Part shown: positions 31,144-38,901 of the stretch, one piece after another | Numbering within the stretch: position 1 is the first letter of the stretch | Layout: each line of letters starts with the position of its first letter | Source: Hyphomicrobiales bacterium | GTDB taxonomy: Bacteria > Pseudomonadota > Alphaproteobacteria > Rhizobiales > Beijerinckiaceae | Length of the DNA: 64,000 nt | Direction: 5' to 3' | Assembly (NCBI GenBank): GCA_900473415.1 | Contig: UCLR01000045.1 | Coordinates: 62,001 to 126,000, forward strand | Notes under the pieces: model-generated | What the model was told of the DNA's origin: nothing | The model's input: the letters and a program-made list of their open reading frames with translations, nothing else | The model's database searches: none | Program-made: the position numbers and the translations under genes

Positions 31144-31902
31144 TCAGAAATGCTGCGCGTTCAGCATCTCGAAGACGGCCGGAAGATTGCCGTTCTCGGC
31201 CGCGTAGCGCAGCGGCTTGCAGCGCTCCACCACGATCTCGCTGGCCTGCGGCTGAGTTTCGAGCAGTGTCATCACCTCGGCGATGAAGTCCGCCAGCGGC
31301 ATGGCGCGCGGATCGGTCGCCTGCTGGGCGCCCTGCAGCTCGGTCTGCACATAGGGCGGCACGAGCTCGATCACTTGCGTCGTCGTATCCTTGAGCTGGT
31401 GGCGCAGCGCCATCGACCAGGCATGGATCGCGGCCTTGGTGGCGCTGTAGGTCGGCGTCGCGGCCAATGGCACATAGGCCAACCCGGACGAGACGGTCAG
31501 GATCGCCGCGCGCGGCCGCGCCAGCAGATGCGGCAGCAGCGCTGCCGTCAGCCGGATCGGGCCGAGCAGATTGGTCGCGACGGTCTCCTCGGCGATGGCG
31601 AGGAAGTCCGGGCCGGCTGTCAGATGTTCGTCCTTCATGATGCCGGCATTGTTGATGACGGTATCGAGTGTCGGAAAGCGCGCGGCGATCTGCCGGGCAA
31701 AGCTTTCGATGTCGGCTTTGTCCTGGATGTCGAGCAGCATGGATTCCATGCCGGGATTGGCTTCGGTCACCGCGTCGAGCACACGCTCGCGGCGGCCGGC
31801 GATGATGACCTTGTTGCCCTTGGCGTGGAGCGCCTCGGACAGGGCCCGGCCGATGCCGGAGCCGCCGCCGGTGATCAGGATGGTGTTGCCGGAGATGTTC
31901 AT
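31144..31902 (-). CDS. SDR-family oxidoreductase
   Basis: A 252-residue classical short-chain dehydrogenase. The coenzyme loop TGGGSGIGRALSEALHAKG, NNAG in the INNAGIM segment and the catalytic motif YSATKAA are present. The overall pattern resembles the DltE-like group. Substrate cannot be inferred. It is divergent from an HxlR-type regulator, with a compact intergenic region carrying inverted and direct repeats; this regulator very likely controls it. Confidence 0.9.
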   Translation of the reverse strand: MNISGNTILITGGGSGIGRALSEALHAKGNKVIIAGRRERVLDAVTEANPGMESMLLDIQDKADIESFARQIAARFPTLDTVINNAGIMKDEHLTAGPDFLAIAEETVATNLLGPIRLTAALLPHLLARPRAAILTVSSGLAYVPLAATPTYSATKAAIHAWSMALRHQLKDTTTQVIELVPPYVQTELQGAQQATDPRAMPLADFIAEVMTLLETQPQASEIVVERCKPLRYAAENGNLPAVFEMLNAQHF

Positions 31903-31939
31903 GGGAACCTCGCTTTCGGGTTGCGCGAGCCCTAACTAG

Positions 31940-32000
31940 GTTCGATACTCTCCATCAGAAAGTAGGCACCTGAAAGTTCGATACTTACCCTCTGGAGAGT
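31940..32000 (+). promoter_or_regulatory. SDR/HxlR divergent operator region
   Basis: GTTCGATACT occurs twice (31940-31949, 31976-31985). ACTCTCCA (31947-31954) and TGGAGAGT (31993-32000) form an 8-bp inverted repeat, and GAAAGT is repeated at 31958 and 31972. Together they fill the gap between the divergent starts. They are good candidates for HxlR dimer binding sites that control both genes. Confidence 0.55.
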
Positions 32001-32418
32001 GTCTTTGAAATCAATCGTTTCGAAGGTGATCCGGGAAGAGGCGCGCAAGGCCGCGGCCGTCGATCCGAAGATCGAGGCGCTGGTCAGGGACGTCATTGCG
32101 CAGGTCGCCGACAAATGGACCATGCTGATCCTTGAGGCGCTGGAGGAGCGCGGCACGCTGCGCTTCACCGAGATCGGTCGCGAGGTCGGCGGTATCAGCC
32201 AGAAGATGCTGACCAAGACGCTGCGGCAGATGGAATCCGACGGGCTGGTGGCGCGCACCGTTCATCCGGTGATCCCGCCGCATGTCGATTACCGCCTCAC
32301 CGATCTCGGCCATACCCTCAGCGAGGCCTTCTGCGGTGTCTGGATCTGGGCTGAGAGCCATTACGGGCGCGTCGAGGCGGCGCGGAAGGCGTTTCGGGAG
32401 CGGGAAGGAAGGGCGTGA
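31999..32418 (+). CDS. HxlR-family transcriptional regulator
   Basis: A 139-residue winged-helix regulator. IAQVADKWTMLILEALEERG, RFTEIGREVGGISQKMLTKT and LRQMESDGLVARTVHPVIPP are the HxlR hallmark. Start is GTG 31999; a TTG two codons on (32005) has better spacing from GGAGAG and is possible. The GTG lies in the right arm of the inverted repeat, suggesting autorepression. It is divergent from the SDR gene. Confidence 0.9.
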   Translation: MSLKSIVSKVIREEARKAAAVDPKIEALVRDVIAQVADKWTMLILEALEERGTLRFTEIGREVGGISQKMLTKTLRQMESDGLVARTVHPVIPPHVDYRLTDLGHTLSEAFCGVWIWAESHYGRVEAARKAFREREGRA

Positions 32419-32452
32419 ACGCGCCGCTTCCTCCCACTGGGGTGCCTTGGGT

Positions 32453-32866
32453 TCAAAGGGCGGCTGTCTTGCCCTTGCGCAGGTAAAGTATCTGCGCGGC
32501 CAATCCGATGACGAGCGCGGCGAGAATGCTGGCCTGCACCGAGAGAAGCAGTGGGGACTTCAGGTCGGTGACGAAGGGGTGGCCGTCCGGAACGCGCCTC
32601 AGGATTTCCGTGGCGGTCGGCAGCATGAGCAGGAACGCCGTTATGCTGAGCACGATCGTCTCGACATAGGCTGCAAGCCGCGCCGGGACCGGCGCCCGGC
32701 CGATAGTGTACCCGACGGCGAGCAGCAGGAGCGTCAGCGCGCCGATGATATGGCCTGCGGGCATATGCGAGACGAGGAAGACCGTGCCGGCGCCGATCAG
32801 CATCGAGACCAGATATATCGTGCCGGCCGTCGAACGCGGTATGATGCGGCCATGGGCGGCGAACAT
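32453..32866 (-). CDS. Small integral membrane protein, probable start upstream of first ATG
   Basis: From the first ATG this is a 137-residue protein with four or five hydrophobic helices (TIYLVSMLIGAGTVFLV, IIGALTLLLLAVGYTIG, LSITAFLLMLPT, ILAALVIGLAAQILYL). In the same frame the sequence upstream reads FGISPLGWIHTLGSLPAIPA, which looks like a genuine first membrane segment of a DUF2306-like family. No ATG, GTG or TTG lies between it and the preceding in-frame stop. An ATT at 32944, right after AAAGGAC, could be the real start, giving about 163 residues. A TetR-type operator lies 68 bp before that point. Confidence 0.7.
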   Translation of the reverse strand: MFAAHGRIIPRSTAGTIYLVSMLIGAGTVFLVSHMPAGHIIGALTLLLLAVGYTIGRAPVPARLAAYVETIVLSITAFLLMLPTATEILRRVPDGHPFVTDLKSPLLLSVQASILAALVIGLAAQILYLRKGKTAAL

Positions 32867-33011
32867 ATAGGCCGCGGCGGGAATGGCCGGCAGGCTGCCG
32901 AGGGTGTGGATCCAGCCGAGCGGAGAAATGCCAAATATCGGAATGTCCTTTCGTCGAATGGTTGAGGGTGGTGGTCCGGCGGCGAGCGGCGGTGCCGGTT
33001 AGGCATTCTAT

Positions 33012-33025
33012 CTACTAGTTGGTAG
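33012..33025 (-). promoter_or_regulatory. TetR operator, copy 1 (upstream of membrane gene)
   Basis: CTACT-AGTT-GGTAG is an inverted repeat with one mismatch, lying within CTATCTACTAGTTGGTAGG. It matches the operator in front of the adjacent tetR gene at 12 contiguous bases plus the right arm. It is placed to control the membrane protein gene transcribed away from it. Confidence 0.65.
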
Positions 33026-33066
33026 GGCGTTCGGACGCGGCTTTGCGCCTTTGTGGATGACTGGCG

Positions 33067-33651
33067 TCAGTGCGGAGGTGCGAGGCGTTCCAGCAGCGGC
33101 CGGGTGATGAGGCCGAAGACCTTCGGATCGCCATAGGCGCGGGCCGAGAGCATCGCACCATGGACGCAGGCCAGGATATTCTCCGCCTCGGCCCTGGCCT
33201 GGCCGGCGAAGCGCAGGTTGCCTTGTCTGGCGCCGCGTTCGAGAACCGAGGTCAGCCAGGCTGACAGTGCCCGGAAGTGCGCGCGCACTTCCAGCGCGAC
33301 CTCCTCGGGAAGGGCCGGAATCTCACTCGCAAGTAACGCGCAGATGCAGAATGGCGCGCTGGCATCGGCGATGCAGGCTTCCCAATAGCCGACATAGGCT
33401 TTGAGCTGCGCGGCCGGATCGGAAATCTGGCGTTCGAGATGCGCGATCCCGGCTTCTGCTTCTTCGCGATAGCGGGCGACGAGGGTGCGGACCAACTCGG
33501 CCTTGCTCGGGAAATGATGGTGGATGCTGGCATTGCGGATGCCGACCACCTTGGCGATGTCGGCATAGCTGAACCCATTGTAGCTGCCCCGGATCAGCAG
33601 CGATCGGGCGCAGCGCAGGATTTCATCGGAGGTCGAGATCGAGCCACTCAT
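33067..33651 (-). CDS. TetR/AcrR-family regulator
   Basis: A 194-residue regulator. The N-terminal helix-turn-helix (GFSYADIAKVVGIRNASIHH, then HFPSKAELVRTLV) is classical. The C-terminal part, with two cysteines in APFCICALLASEIP, resembles the TetR_C domain of regulators that answer lipophilic or reactive compounds. Matching palindromes lie before this gene (33665-33678) and after it, before the membrane gene. It is therefore very likely an autoregulated repressor of both. Confidence 0.92.
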   Translation of the reverse strand: MSGSISTSDEILRCARSLLIRGSYNGFSYADIAKVVGIRNASIHHHFPSKAELVRTLVARYREEAEAGIAHLERQISDPAAQLKAYVGYWEACIADASAPFCICALLASEIPALPEEVALEVRAHFRALSAWLTSVLERGARQGNLRFAGQARAEAENILACVHGAMLSARAYGDPKVFGLITRPLLERLAPPH

Positions 33652-33664
33652 CGCTCTTGTCTAT

Positions 33665-33678
33665 CTACTAGTAAGTAG
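33665..33678 (-). promoter_or_regulatory. TetR operator, copy 2 (upstream of tetR)
   Basis: CTACT-AGTA-AGTAG is a perfect 5-bp inverted repeat with a 4-bp centre, ending 14 bp before the tetR start codon. It shares CTATCTACTAGT and GTAGG with the copy at 33012. Its position overlaps the expected tetR promoter or leader. Confidence 0.7.
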
Positions 33679-33798
33679 GCAGGCAAGCCGGATCACGGCT
33701 TTGTGCTGATGGCTCGGCCGGCCTTCTGCATGAAGCGAGCCAGTCCCAGGCAGGCGTTTCGCGGTGTCTGGGGCACTCTGGGGGAGGGACGACGTGCG

Positions 33799-33969
33799 TC
33801 AGCGCGCCGACAGCCCCTCGCAGCGCAATTGATCTCGGCCGCTTTCGCTGCGCCTGTGGTTGCCGTGCTGCATGTTCTTGAGATCGGCGCAGCAGCCATT
33901 GGCCTTATGCGGCTTGCAAAGCAGGCAGCCGGCGCGGGCACTTTTGGGTCGTTTGCGCTTGTGATGCAT
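33799..33969 (-). CDS. Small basic protein with CxxC motif
   Basis: A possible 56-residue protein, MHHKRKRPKSARAGCLLCKP and onwards. The segment RAGCLLCKPHKANG resembles small basic CxxC proteins I recall from many Hyphomicrobiales, perhaps metal- or nucleic-acid-binding. No ribosome site is evident and the last third looks unconserved, so the 3' end may be degraded. It is isolated between tetR and uvrD, next to a repeat. Confidence 0.45.
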   Translation of the reverse strand: MHHKRKRPKSARAGCLLCKPHKANGCCADLKNMQHGNHRRSESGRDQLRCEGLSAR

Positions 33970-33991
33970 GCGAGCGTCGTGAAGTTGGAGC

Positions 33992-34081
33992 GTCATTCCG
34001 GAGCCGCGAAGCGGCGCCGATCCGGAATCCATCATAAGGTTCGGCGCTCTGTGATGGATTCCGGGTCAGGCCCGGAATGAC
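33992..34081. repeat. Nested inverted-repeat element
   Basis: Outer arms GTCATTCCGG (33992-34001) and CCGGAATGAC (34072-34081) enclose inner arms CCGGAATCCATCA (34022-34034) and TGATGGATTCCGG (34052-34064), all perfect. The element can fold as a cruciform or Y. ATTCCGGG/CCCGGAAT also makes a local hairpin. Elements like this are common intergenic repeats in the group. No protein is encoded. Confidence 0.75.
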
Positions 34082-34139
34082 GGTGGTTCGATCTCACGCG
34101 ATAGCCTAGCGAGGACCGGGGCAGCCGCCCAGAGACGAT

Positions 34140-36518
34140 CTATCCCGCCTTCTGCACAAAACTATCCAGAACCATCTTCCGCCCGGCCTTGTCGAAATCC
34201 ACCGTGAGCTTGTTGCCGTCGACGCTGGCGACGGAGCCGGGGCCGAACTTGACGTGGAAGACGCGGGCGCCGGTGCCATAGGCGGATTCGCCGGTCGATT
34301 TCGCGGTGAGCTCGCCCTCGATCAGGAGCGGGCCGCGCTGGCGTGAGCTGCCGCCGAAACCACCTGAGCCGAAACCGCGGCCGCTTTCGGAGAAGCCGCC
34401 GCCGGCATTGTTCTTCGCCCGGTTCTCCTGCGCACGCTGCCAGCCCGGCGTGTTGTAGCTGGAGCCGAAGCTCTCCATCCGGTCGAAGCGCGAGGCGCCG
34501 TAGCCGCCCTGCGAATAGCTGGTCGGGGCCTGCTCGACCTCGACATGCTCCTCCGGCAGCTCGTCGATGAAGCGGCTCGGCAGGCTGGTCTGCCAGAGGC
34601 CGTGGATGCGCCGGTTCGAGGCGAAATAGAGCTTCAGCTTCTTGCGGGCTCGCGTCAGCCCGACATGGGCGAGGCGGCGCTCTTCCTCCAGCCCGGCGCG
34701 GCCGTTTTCGTCCAGCGCGCGCTGGTTGGGGAAGAGCCCTTCTTCCCAGCCAGGCAGGAAGACCGTGTCGAACTCCAGCCCCTTGGCGGCGTGCAGCGTC
34801 ATGATCGAGACGCGGGCCTCGGCCTCGCCGTCCCCGACATCCATTACCAGCGAGACGTGCTCGAGGAAGGCTGGCAGGTCCGGGAACTCATCGAGCGAGC
34901 GGACGAGTTCCTTGAGGTTTTCCAGCCGCCCGGCGGCGTCGGCCGAGCGGTCCTTCTTCCACATCTCGGTGTAGCCGGATTCCTCCAGCACCAGCTCGGC
35001 GAGCTCGCCCTGCGGCATGTGCTCGGCGCGGGCCTGCCAGCGGCCGAAGGCCTCGACCAGTTCGCGCAAAGCCGTGCGGGCCTTGGGTTTCAGCTCGTCG
35101 CTCTCGACCGCGGCGCGGGCCGACTGCATCAGCGAGAAGCCGGTGGCGCGGGCATGTTCGTGCAGGAGCTGGATGGTGGCATCGCCGAGGCCGCGCTTCG
35201 GCACGTTGACGATGCGCTCGAAGGCGAGGTCGTCGGTGGGCGAGACGACGCAGCGCAGATAGGCCAGCGCGTCGCGTATTTCGGCGCGCTCATAGAAGCG
35301 CGGGCCGCCGATGACCCGATAGGGGATGCCGGTCTGGACGAAGCGCTCTTCGATTTCGCGCATTTGCGCGGAGATGCGGACGAGAACCGCGACCTCGGCG
35401 AGATTGTAGCTCTTGGCCTGCATCGCCTCGATCTCGTCCGAGATCAGGCGGGCTTCCTCCTGGCTGTCCCAGGCACCCGTGATGGTGACCTTCTCGCCCA
35501 GCGCATCCTCGGTGCGCAGGGTCTTGCCGAGGCGGCCCTCGTTGCGCGCGATCAGCTTGGAGGCGGTAGCGAGGATATGGCCGGTGGAGCGGTAGTTGCG
35601 CTCCAGCCGGATCACGGTCGCGCCCGGGAAGTCGTGCTCGAAGCGCAGGATGTTGTCGACCTCGGCTCCGCGCCAGCCATAGATCGACTGGTCGTCGTCG
35701 CCGACACAGCAGATGTTGCGGCGGCCCTGCGCCAGCAGACGCAGCCAGAGATACTGCGCCGTGTTGGTGTCCTGGTACTCGTCGACGAGGATGTAGCGGA
35801 AGCGGTCGTGATAGGTCTGGAGCACGTCCGGATAGTCGCGGAACAGCGTCAGGCAGTGCAGCAGGAGATCGCCGAAATCGACGGCGTTCAGCGCCTTGAG
35901 CCGCTCCTGATAGGCGGCGTAGAGCTTGCCGCCCTTGCCATGGGCGAAGACGGCGGCCTCGCCGGCGGGCACGTCCTTGGGCGCAAGACCGCGGTTCTTC
36001 CAGCTATCGATGAAGCCTGCCAGCATGCGGCCGGGCCAGCGCTTCTCGTCGATGCCCTCGGCCTGGATCACCTGCTTCATCAGGCGGATCTGATCGTCGG
36101 TATCGAGGATGGTGAAATCGCTACGCAGGTCGAGCAACTCGGCGTGGCGGCGCAGCAGCTTGGCCGAGATCGAGTGGAAAGTGCCGAGCCAGGGCATGCC
36201 CTCGGCGACGGGGCCGACGAGATGGGAGACGCGCTCCTTCATCTCGCGCGCCGCCTTGTTGGTGAAGGTGACGGCAAGGATCTGGGACGGGTAGGCGCGG
36301 CTGGTCGAGATCAGGTGCCCGATGCGGGTGGTCAACACGCGGGTCTTGCCGGTGCCGGCGCCGGCGAGCACTAGCACAGGACCTTCCGTCGCCTCGACCG
36401 CCTGTCGCTGCTCCGGGTTCAGCCCCGCGAGATAGCCGGCCGCTGGCTGGGCGGCCGCCCGCGCGGCGAGGCCACCGGGGCGGGGCAGGGGAGCGGAAAA
36501 GGCGTCGGTATCGGACAA
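34140..36518 (-). CDS. uvrD: UvrD/PcrA-type DNA helicase
   Basis: A 792-residue superfamily 1A helicase for repair and replication restart. Motifs: Q-like LNPEQRQAVEA, Walker A AGAGTGKT (52-59), TFTNKAAREMKERV, Walker B LVDEYQDTN, GDDDQSIYGWRGA and VGLTRARKKL. The C-terminus has a glycine-rich linker and a Tudor-like end (VFHVKFGPGSVASVDGNKLT), as in PcrA. The start appears to be TTG at 36518, with no strong ribosome site. No better start is seen. It is divergent from the AidB-like gene. Confidence 0.94.
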   Translation of the reverse strand: MSDTDAFSAPLPRPGGLAARAAAQPAAGYLAGLNPEQRQAVEATEGPVLVLAGAGTGKTRVLTTRIGHLISTSRAYPSQILAVTFTNKAAREMKERVSHLVGPVAEGMPWLGTFHSISAKLLRRHAELLDLRSDFTILDTDDQIRLMKQVIQAEGIDEKRWPGRMLAGFIDSWKNRGLAPKDVPAGEAAVFAHGKGGKLYAAYQERLKALNAVDFGDLLLHCLTLFRDYPDVLQTYHDRFRYILVDEYQDTNTAQYLWLRLLAQGRRNICCVGDDDQSIYGWRGAEVDNILRFEHDFPGATVIRLERNYRSTGHILATASKLIARNEGRLGKTLRTEDALGEKVTITGAWDSQEEARLISDEIEAMQAKSYNLAEVAVLVRISAQMREIEERFVQTGIPYRVIGGPRFYERAEIRDALAYLRCVVSPTDDLAFERIVNVPKRGLGDATIQLLHEHARATGFSLMQSARAAVESDELKPKARTALRELVEAFGRWQARAEHMPQGELAELVLEESGYTEMWKKDRSADAAGRLENLKELVRSLDEFPDLPAFLEHVSLVMDVGDGEAEARVSIMTLHAAKGLEFDTVFLPGWEEGLFPNQRALDENGRAGLEEERRLAHVGLTRARKKLKLYFASNRRIHGLWQTSLPSRFIDELPEEHVEVEQAPTSYSQGGYGASRFDRMESFGSSYNTPGWQRAQENRAKNNAGGGFSESGRGFGSGGFGGSSRQRGPLLIEGELTAKSTGESAYGTGARVFHVKFGPGSVASVDGNKLTVDFDKAGRKMVLDSFVQKAG

Positions 36519-36633
36519 GGGGTGAAGCTGCTCGTGCGTGATTCGTTCTCCGGCGAATATAGGGCGTCGATGTCAGGATTGCGCCCTGCCGGAGCGATCA
36601 TTTTATATCCCGTTCCACAGGGAGGTGGCAGCA

Positions 36634-38283
36634 ATGACCGAGCGGGGCGGGGAAGGGCGCTGGGAGGTCACCAACCAGGTGCCGGCGCTGACGGACTACG
36701 ATGCTTTTGCTGCCGATCCGGTGCTGTCGGCCATCGTCTCCGCTTTCGGGGCCGACTGGGCGCGAGAGCGACTGCATGAGGCGGGGCGGACGGTCGGCTC
36801 GGCGCGGGTGCAGGAGCTGGCCTATCTCGCTAATCGCTACACGCCGGAACTGAAGGCCTTTGATCGTTTCGGCAACCGCATCGATGAGATCGCCTTCCAT
36901 CCGGCCTGGCACGAGCTGATGGGGCTCGCCATCGGGCAGGAGACGCATGCGCTCGCCTGGAGCCGGCCGGAGCCCGGCGCGCAGGTGGCTCGCGCAGCGC
37001 TCCAATATCTCTGGTACGGCGGCGAGAGCGGCATCTGCTGCCCGATCAGCATGACCTATGCCGCCGTGCCGGTCTTGAAGCAGGACGCTGCGCTGTGGGA
37101 GCAGTGGGGTTCGCTCGTGATGTCGAGCCGCTACGACGCGCGGCAGGGGCCGGCCCATCTCAAGACGGGGGCGACGGTCGGCACGGCGATGACGGAGACG
37201 CAGGGCGGCTCGGACCTGCGTCAGACCCAGACGGTCGCGCAGGACAATGGCGACGGCACCTTTTCGCTGCATGGCCGGAAATGGTTCTTCTCGGTGCCGC
37301 ATTCGGACCTGTTCCTGACACTGGCGCGCACGGAAGAAGGCGTTTCCTGCTTCGCCGCTCCCGGCTGGCTGCCGGATGGCGCCCGCAACGGCGTCGCGAT
37401 CCAGCGGCTCAAGGACAAGGTCGGCAACCGCTCGAATGCCTCTTCCGAGGTCGAGTTCAGGGGCGCCATCGGGCATCTGATCGGGGAGCCGGGGCGGGGT
37501 ATCCGCACGGGCTTGTCGATGAACCATAATTCGCGGCTCGACATCGCCGCCGCCTCTGCCGGGTTGATGCGAATGGCGGTGTCGCTCGCGGCGCATCATG
37601 CGCAGCACCGGCGTGCCTTCCAGAAAGCGCTGATCGACCAGCCGATCATGCAGAACGTGCTGGCCGATATCGCCGTCGAGGCCGAGGCGGCCGCCTGGCT
37701 CGCCTTCCGGCTTTTCGCGGCGCTCGACCGGCAGGAGGTGTCCGAAAGCGAGCGGCTGCTGGCGCGGGTCGGCGCGCCGATCGCGAAGTACTGGATCACG
37801 CGGCGAGCGCCAGCCGTCGTCACCGAGGCGCTGGAATGCCATGGCGGCAACGGCTTCATCGAGGAAAGCCCGATGGCCCGGCTCTATCGCGAGGCGCCGC
37901 TCAACGCGATCTGGGAGGGCTCGGGCAATGTCATCTGCCTCGACCTGCTGCGCTCGCTGGCGCGGGAGGAGGGGGCGGTCGATGTGCTACGGGCGGAGCT
38001 GATGGCGGCCGCCGGTACGGATCGGCGCTATGACGCCGCTCTGAAACGGCTGGAGGGCGAGCTGCCCGAGCTCATGCGCAATGAGGGACAGGCGCGGCGG
38101 CTGACGGAGCGGCTGGCGTTGATGCTGCAGGCCTCGCTGCTGCTGCGCCATGCGCCGACCGCGGTGGTGGACGCCTTCATCATGACGCGGCTCGGGGAAG
38201 GCTGGTCGGGGCAGTTCGGCGATCTGCCGCCGACCGTCGATGCGGGGGCACTGGCACGGCGGGCCGTGCCAGTGGTGAGCTAG
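36634..38283 (+). CDS. Acyl-CoA dehydrogenase, AidB-like
   Basis: A 549-residue flavoprotein whose length and pattern match AidB (about 540 residues) rather than ordinary 380-residue acyl-CoA dehydrogenases. TEVTNQVP-like opening (WEVTNQVPALTDYDAF), FAD-binding AMTETQGGSDLRQTQT, RLKDKVGNRSNASSEVEF and ECHGGNGFIEESPMARLYRE are visible. AidB in E. coli is part of the alkylation response and binds DNA; its reaction is unsettled. GGGAGG before ATG 36634 sets the start. Its stop overlaps the msrB stop by 4 bp (convergent). Confidence 0.9.
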   Translation: MTERGGEGRWEVTNQVPALTDYDAFAADPVLSAIVSAFGADWARERLHEAGRTVGSARVQELAYLANRYTPELKAFDRFGNRIDEIAFHPAWHELMGLAIGQETHALAWSRPEPGAQVARAALQYLWYGGESGICCPISMTYAAVPVLKQDAALWEQWGSLVMSSRYDARQGPAHLKTGATVGTAMTETQGGSDLRQTQTVAQDNGDGTFSLHGRKWFFSVPHSDLFLTLARTEEGVSCFAAPGWLPDGARNGVAIQRLKDKVGNRSNASSEVEFRGAIGHLIGEPGRGIRTGLSMNHNSRLDIAAASAGLMRMAVSLAAHHAQHRRAFQKALIDQPIMQNVLADIAVEAEAAAWLAFRLFAALDRQEVSESERLLARVGAPIAKYWITRRAPAVVTEALECHGGNGFIEESPMARLYREAPLNAIWEGSGNVICLDLLRSLAREEGAVDVLRAELMAAAGTDRRYDAALKRLEGELPELMRNEGQARRLTERLALMLQASLLLRHAPTAVVDAFIMTRLGEGWSGQFGDLPPTVDAGALARRAVPVVS

Positions 38284-38720
38284 GCTTCCGCCGGCTCGAA
38301 GGTCATCACCTCGCCGTTGATGCAGTACCGCAGGCCGGTCGGCGGCGGGCCGTCCGGGAAGACATGGCCGAGATGGCCGCCGCAATTCGCGCAGTGCACT
38401 TCGACGCGATGCATGCCGTGGCTGAAGTCTTCCGTGGCGCCGACGGCACCTTCCAGTGGCTGGTCGAAGCTCGGCCAGCCGGTGCCGCTCTCGAACTTCT
38501 TGTGGGAGGTGAATAGCTTCTGGCCGCAGCCGACGCAGGAAAAGGTGCCGGCGCGCTTCTCGTAGTTGAGGGCGCAGGAGCCCGCCCGCTCGGTGCCGTG
38601 GCCGCGCAGGATGCGATACTGCTCCGGCGTCAGCCGCTCGCGCCATTCCGTATCGGTGAGCTGGAAGGGAAAGGTCTCGGCCTGCTCCTTCGGCTGGCCG
38701 AACATGCTCATCAGACCCAT
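38280..38720 (-). CDS. msrB: Peptide-methionine (R)-S-oxide reductase MsrB
   Basis: A 146-residue enzyme that repairs methionine-R-sulfoxide. Zinc cysteines C62/C65 and C110/C113, the signature SGTGWPSF and the catalytic Cys133 in RYCIN are all present. Cys49 could serve as resolving cysteine, which is inference. AAGGAG before 38720 fixes the start. No signal peptide, so it is cytoplasmic. It is divergent from btaA and shares the intergenic region holding the Pho box. Confidence 0.95.
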   Translation of the reverse strand: MGLMSMFGQPKEQAETFPFQLTDTEWRERLTPEQYRILRGHGTERAGSCALNYEKRAGTFSCVGCGQKLFTSHKKFESGTGWPSFDQPLEGAVGATEDFSHGMHRVEVHCANCGGHLGHVFPDGPPPTGLRYCINGEVMTFEPAEA

Positions 38721-38833
38721 GGCAATCTCCTTCTTGGCGGGCGGTCGGCGCCCAATATGGTGCTTCGCGCCCCGGATTTCAGCCCCGCTGAAGATGACGC
38801 CGATCTCACGATGGCGTGGCCCGCGTCGCCGCC

Positions 38834-38851
38834 CCGTCACCCAACCGTCAT
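38834..38851 (+). promoter_or_regulatory. Pho box upstream of btaA
   Basis: CCGTCAC-CCAA-CCGTCAT is two 7-bp half-sites at 11-bp spacing, matching the PhoB consensus CTGTCAT-N4-CTGTCAT. A weaker unit, GCGTCGC, lies one turn upstream (38823). A -10-like TCTAGC follows about 10 bp later, leaving about 30 bp to the GTG at 38902. This spacing is right for a PhoB-activated promoter. Confidence 0.7.
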
Positions 38852-38901
38852 GCGACTCCTCTAGCAGCGCCGCCACCGAGAAGAAGAGCGAGGGTTTCCC
38901 G

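Noticed and set aside
31939-31953. A tRNA T-loop-like GGTTCGATACTCTCC
   Set aside because: No acceptor stem, D-arm or anticodon arm fits around it; it is better read as part of the SDR/HxlR operator repeats.
32797-33006. A 69-codon minus-strand frame with ATG at 33006
   Set aside because: It overlaps the upstream part of the membrane protein in another frame and has no family features; a frameshift fusion with that gene is less likely than a rare start codon.
34545-36374. A 609-codon open frame on the plus strand
   Set aside because: Opposite uvrD, which carries all helicase motifs.
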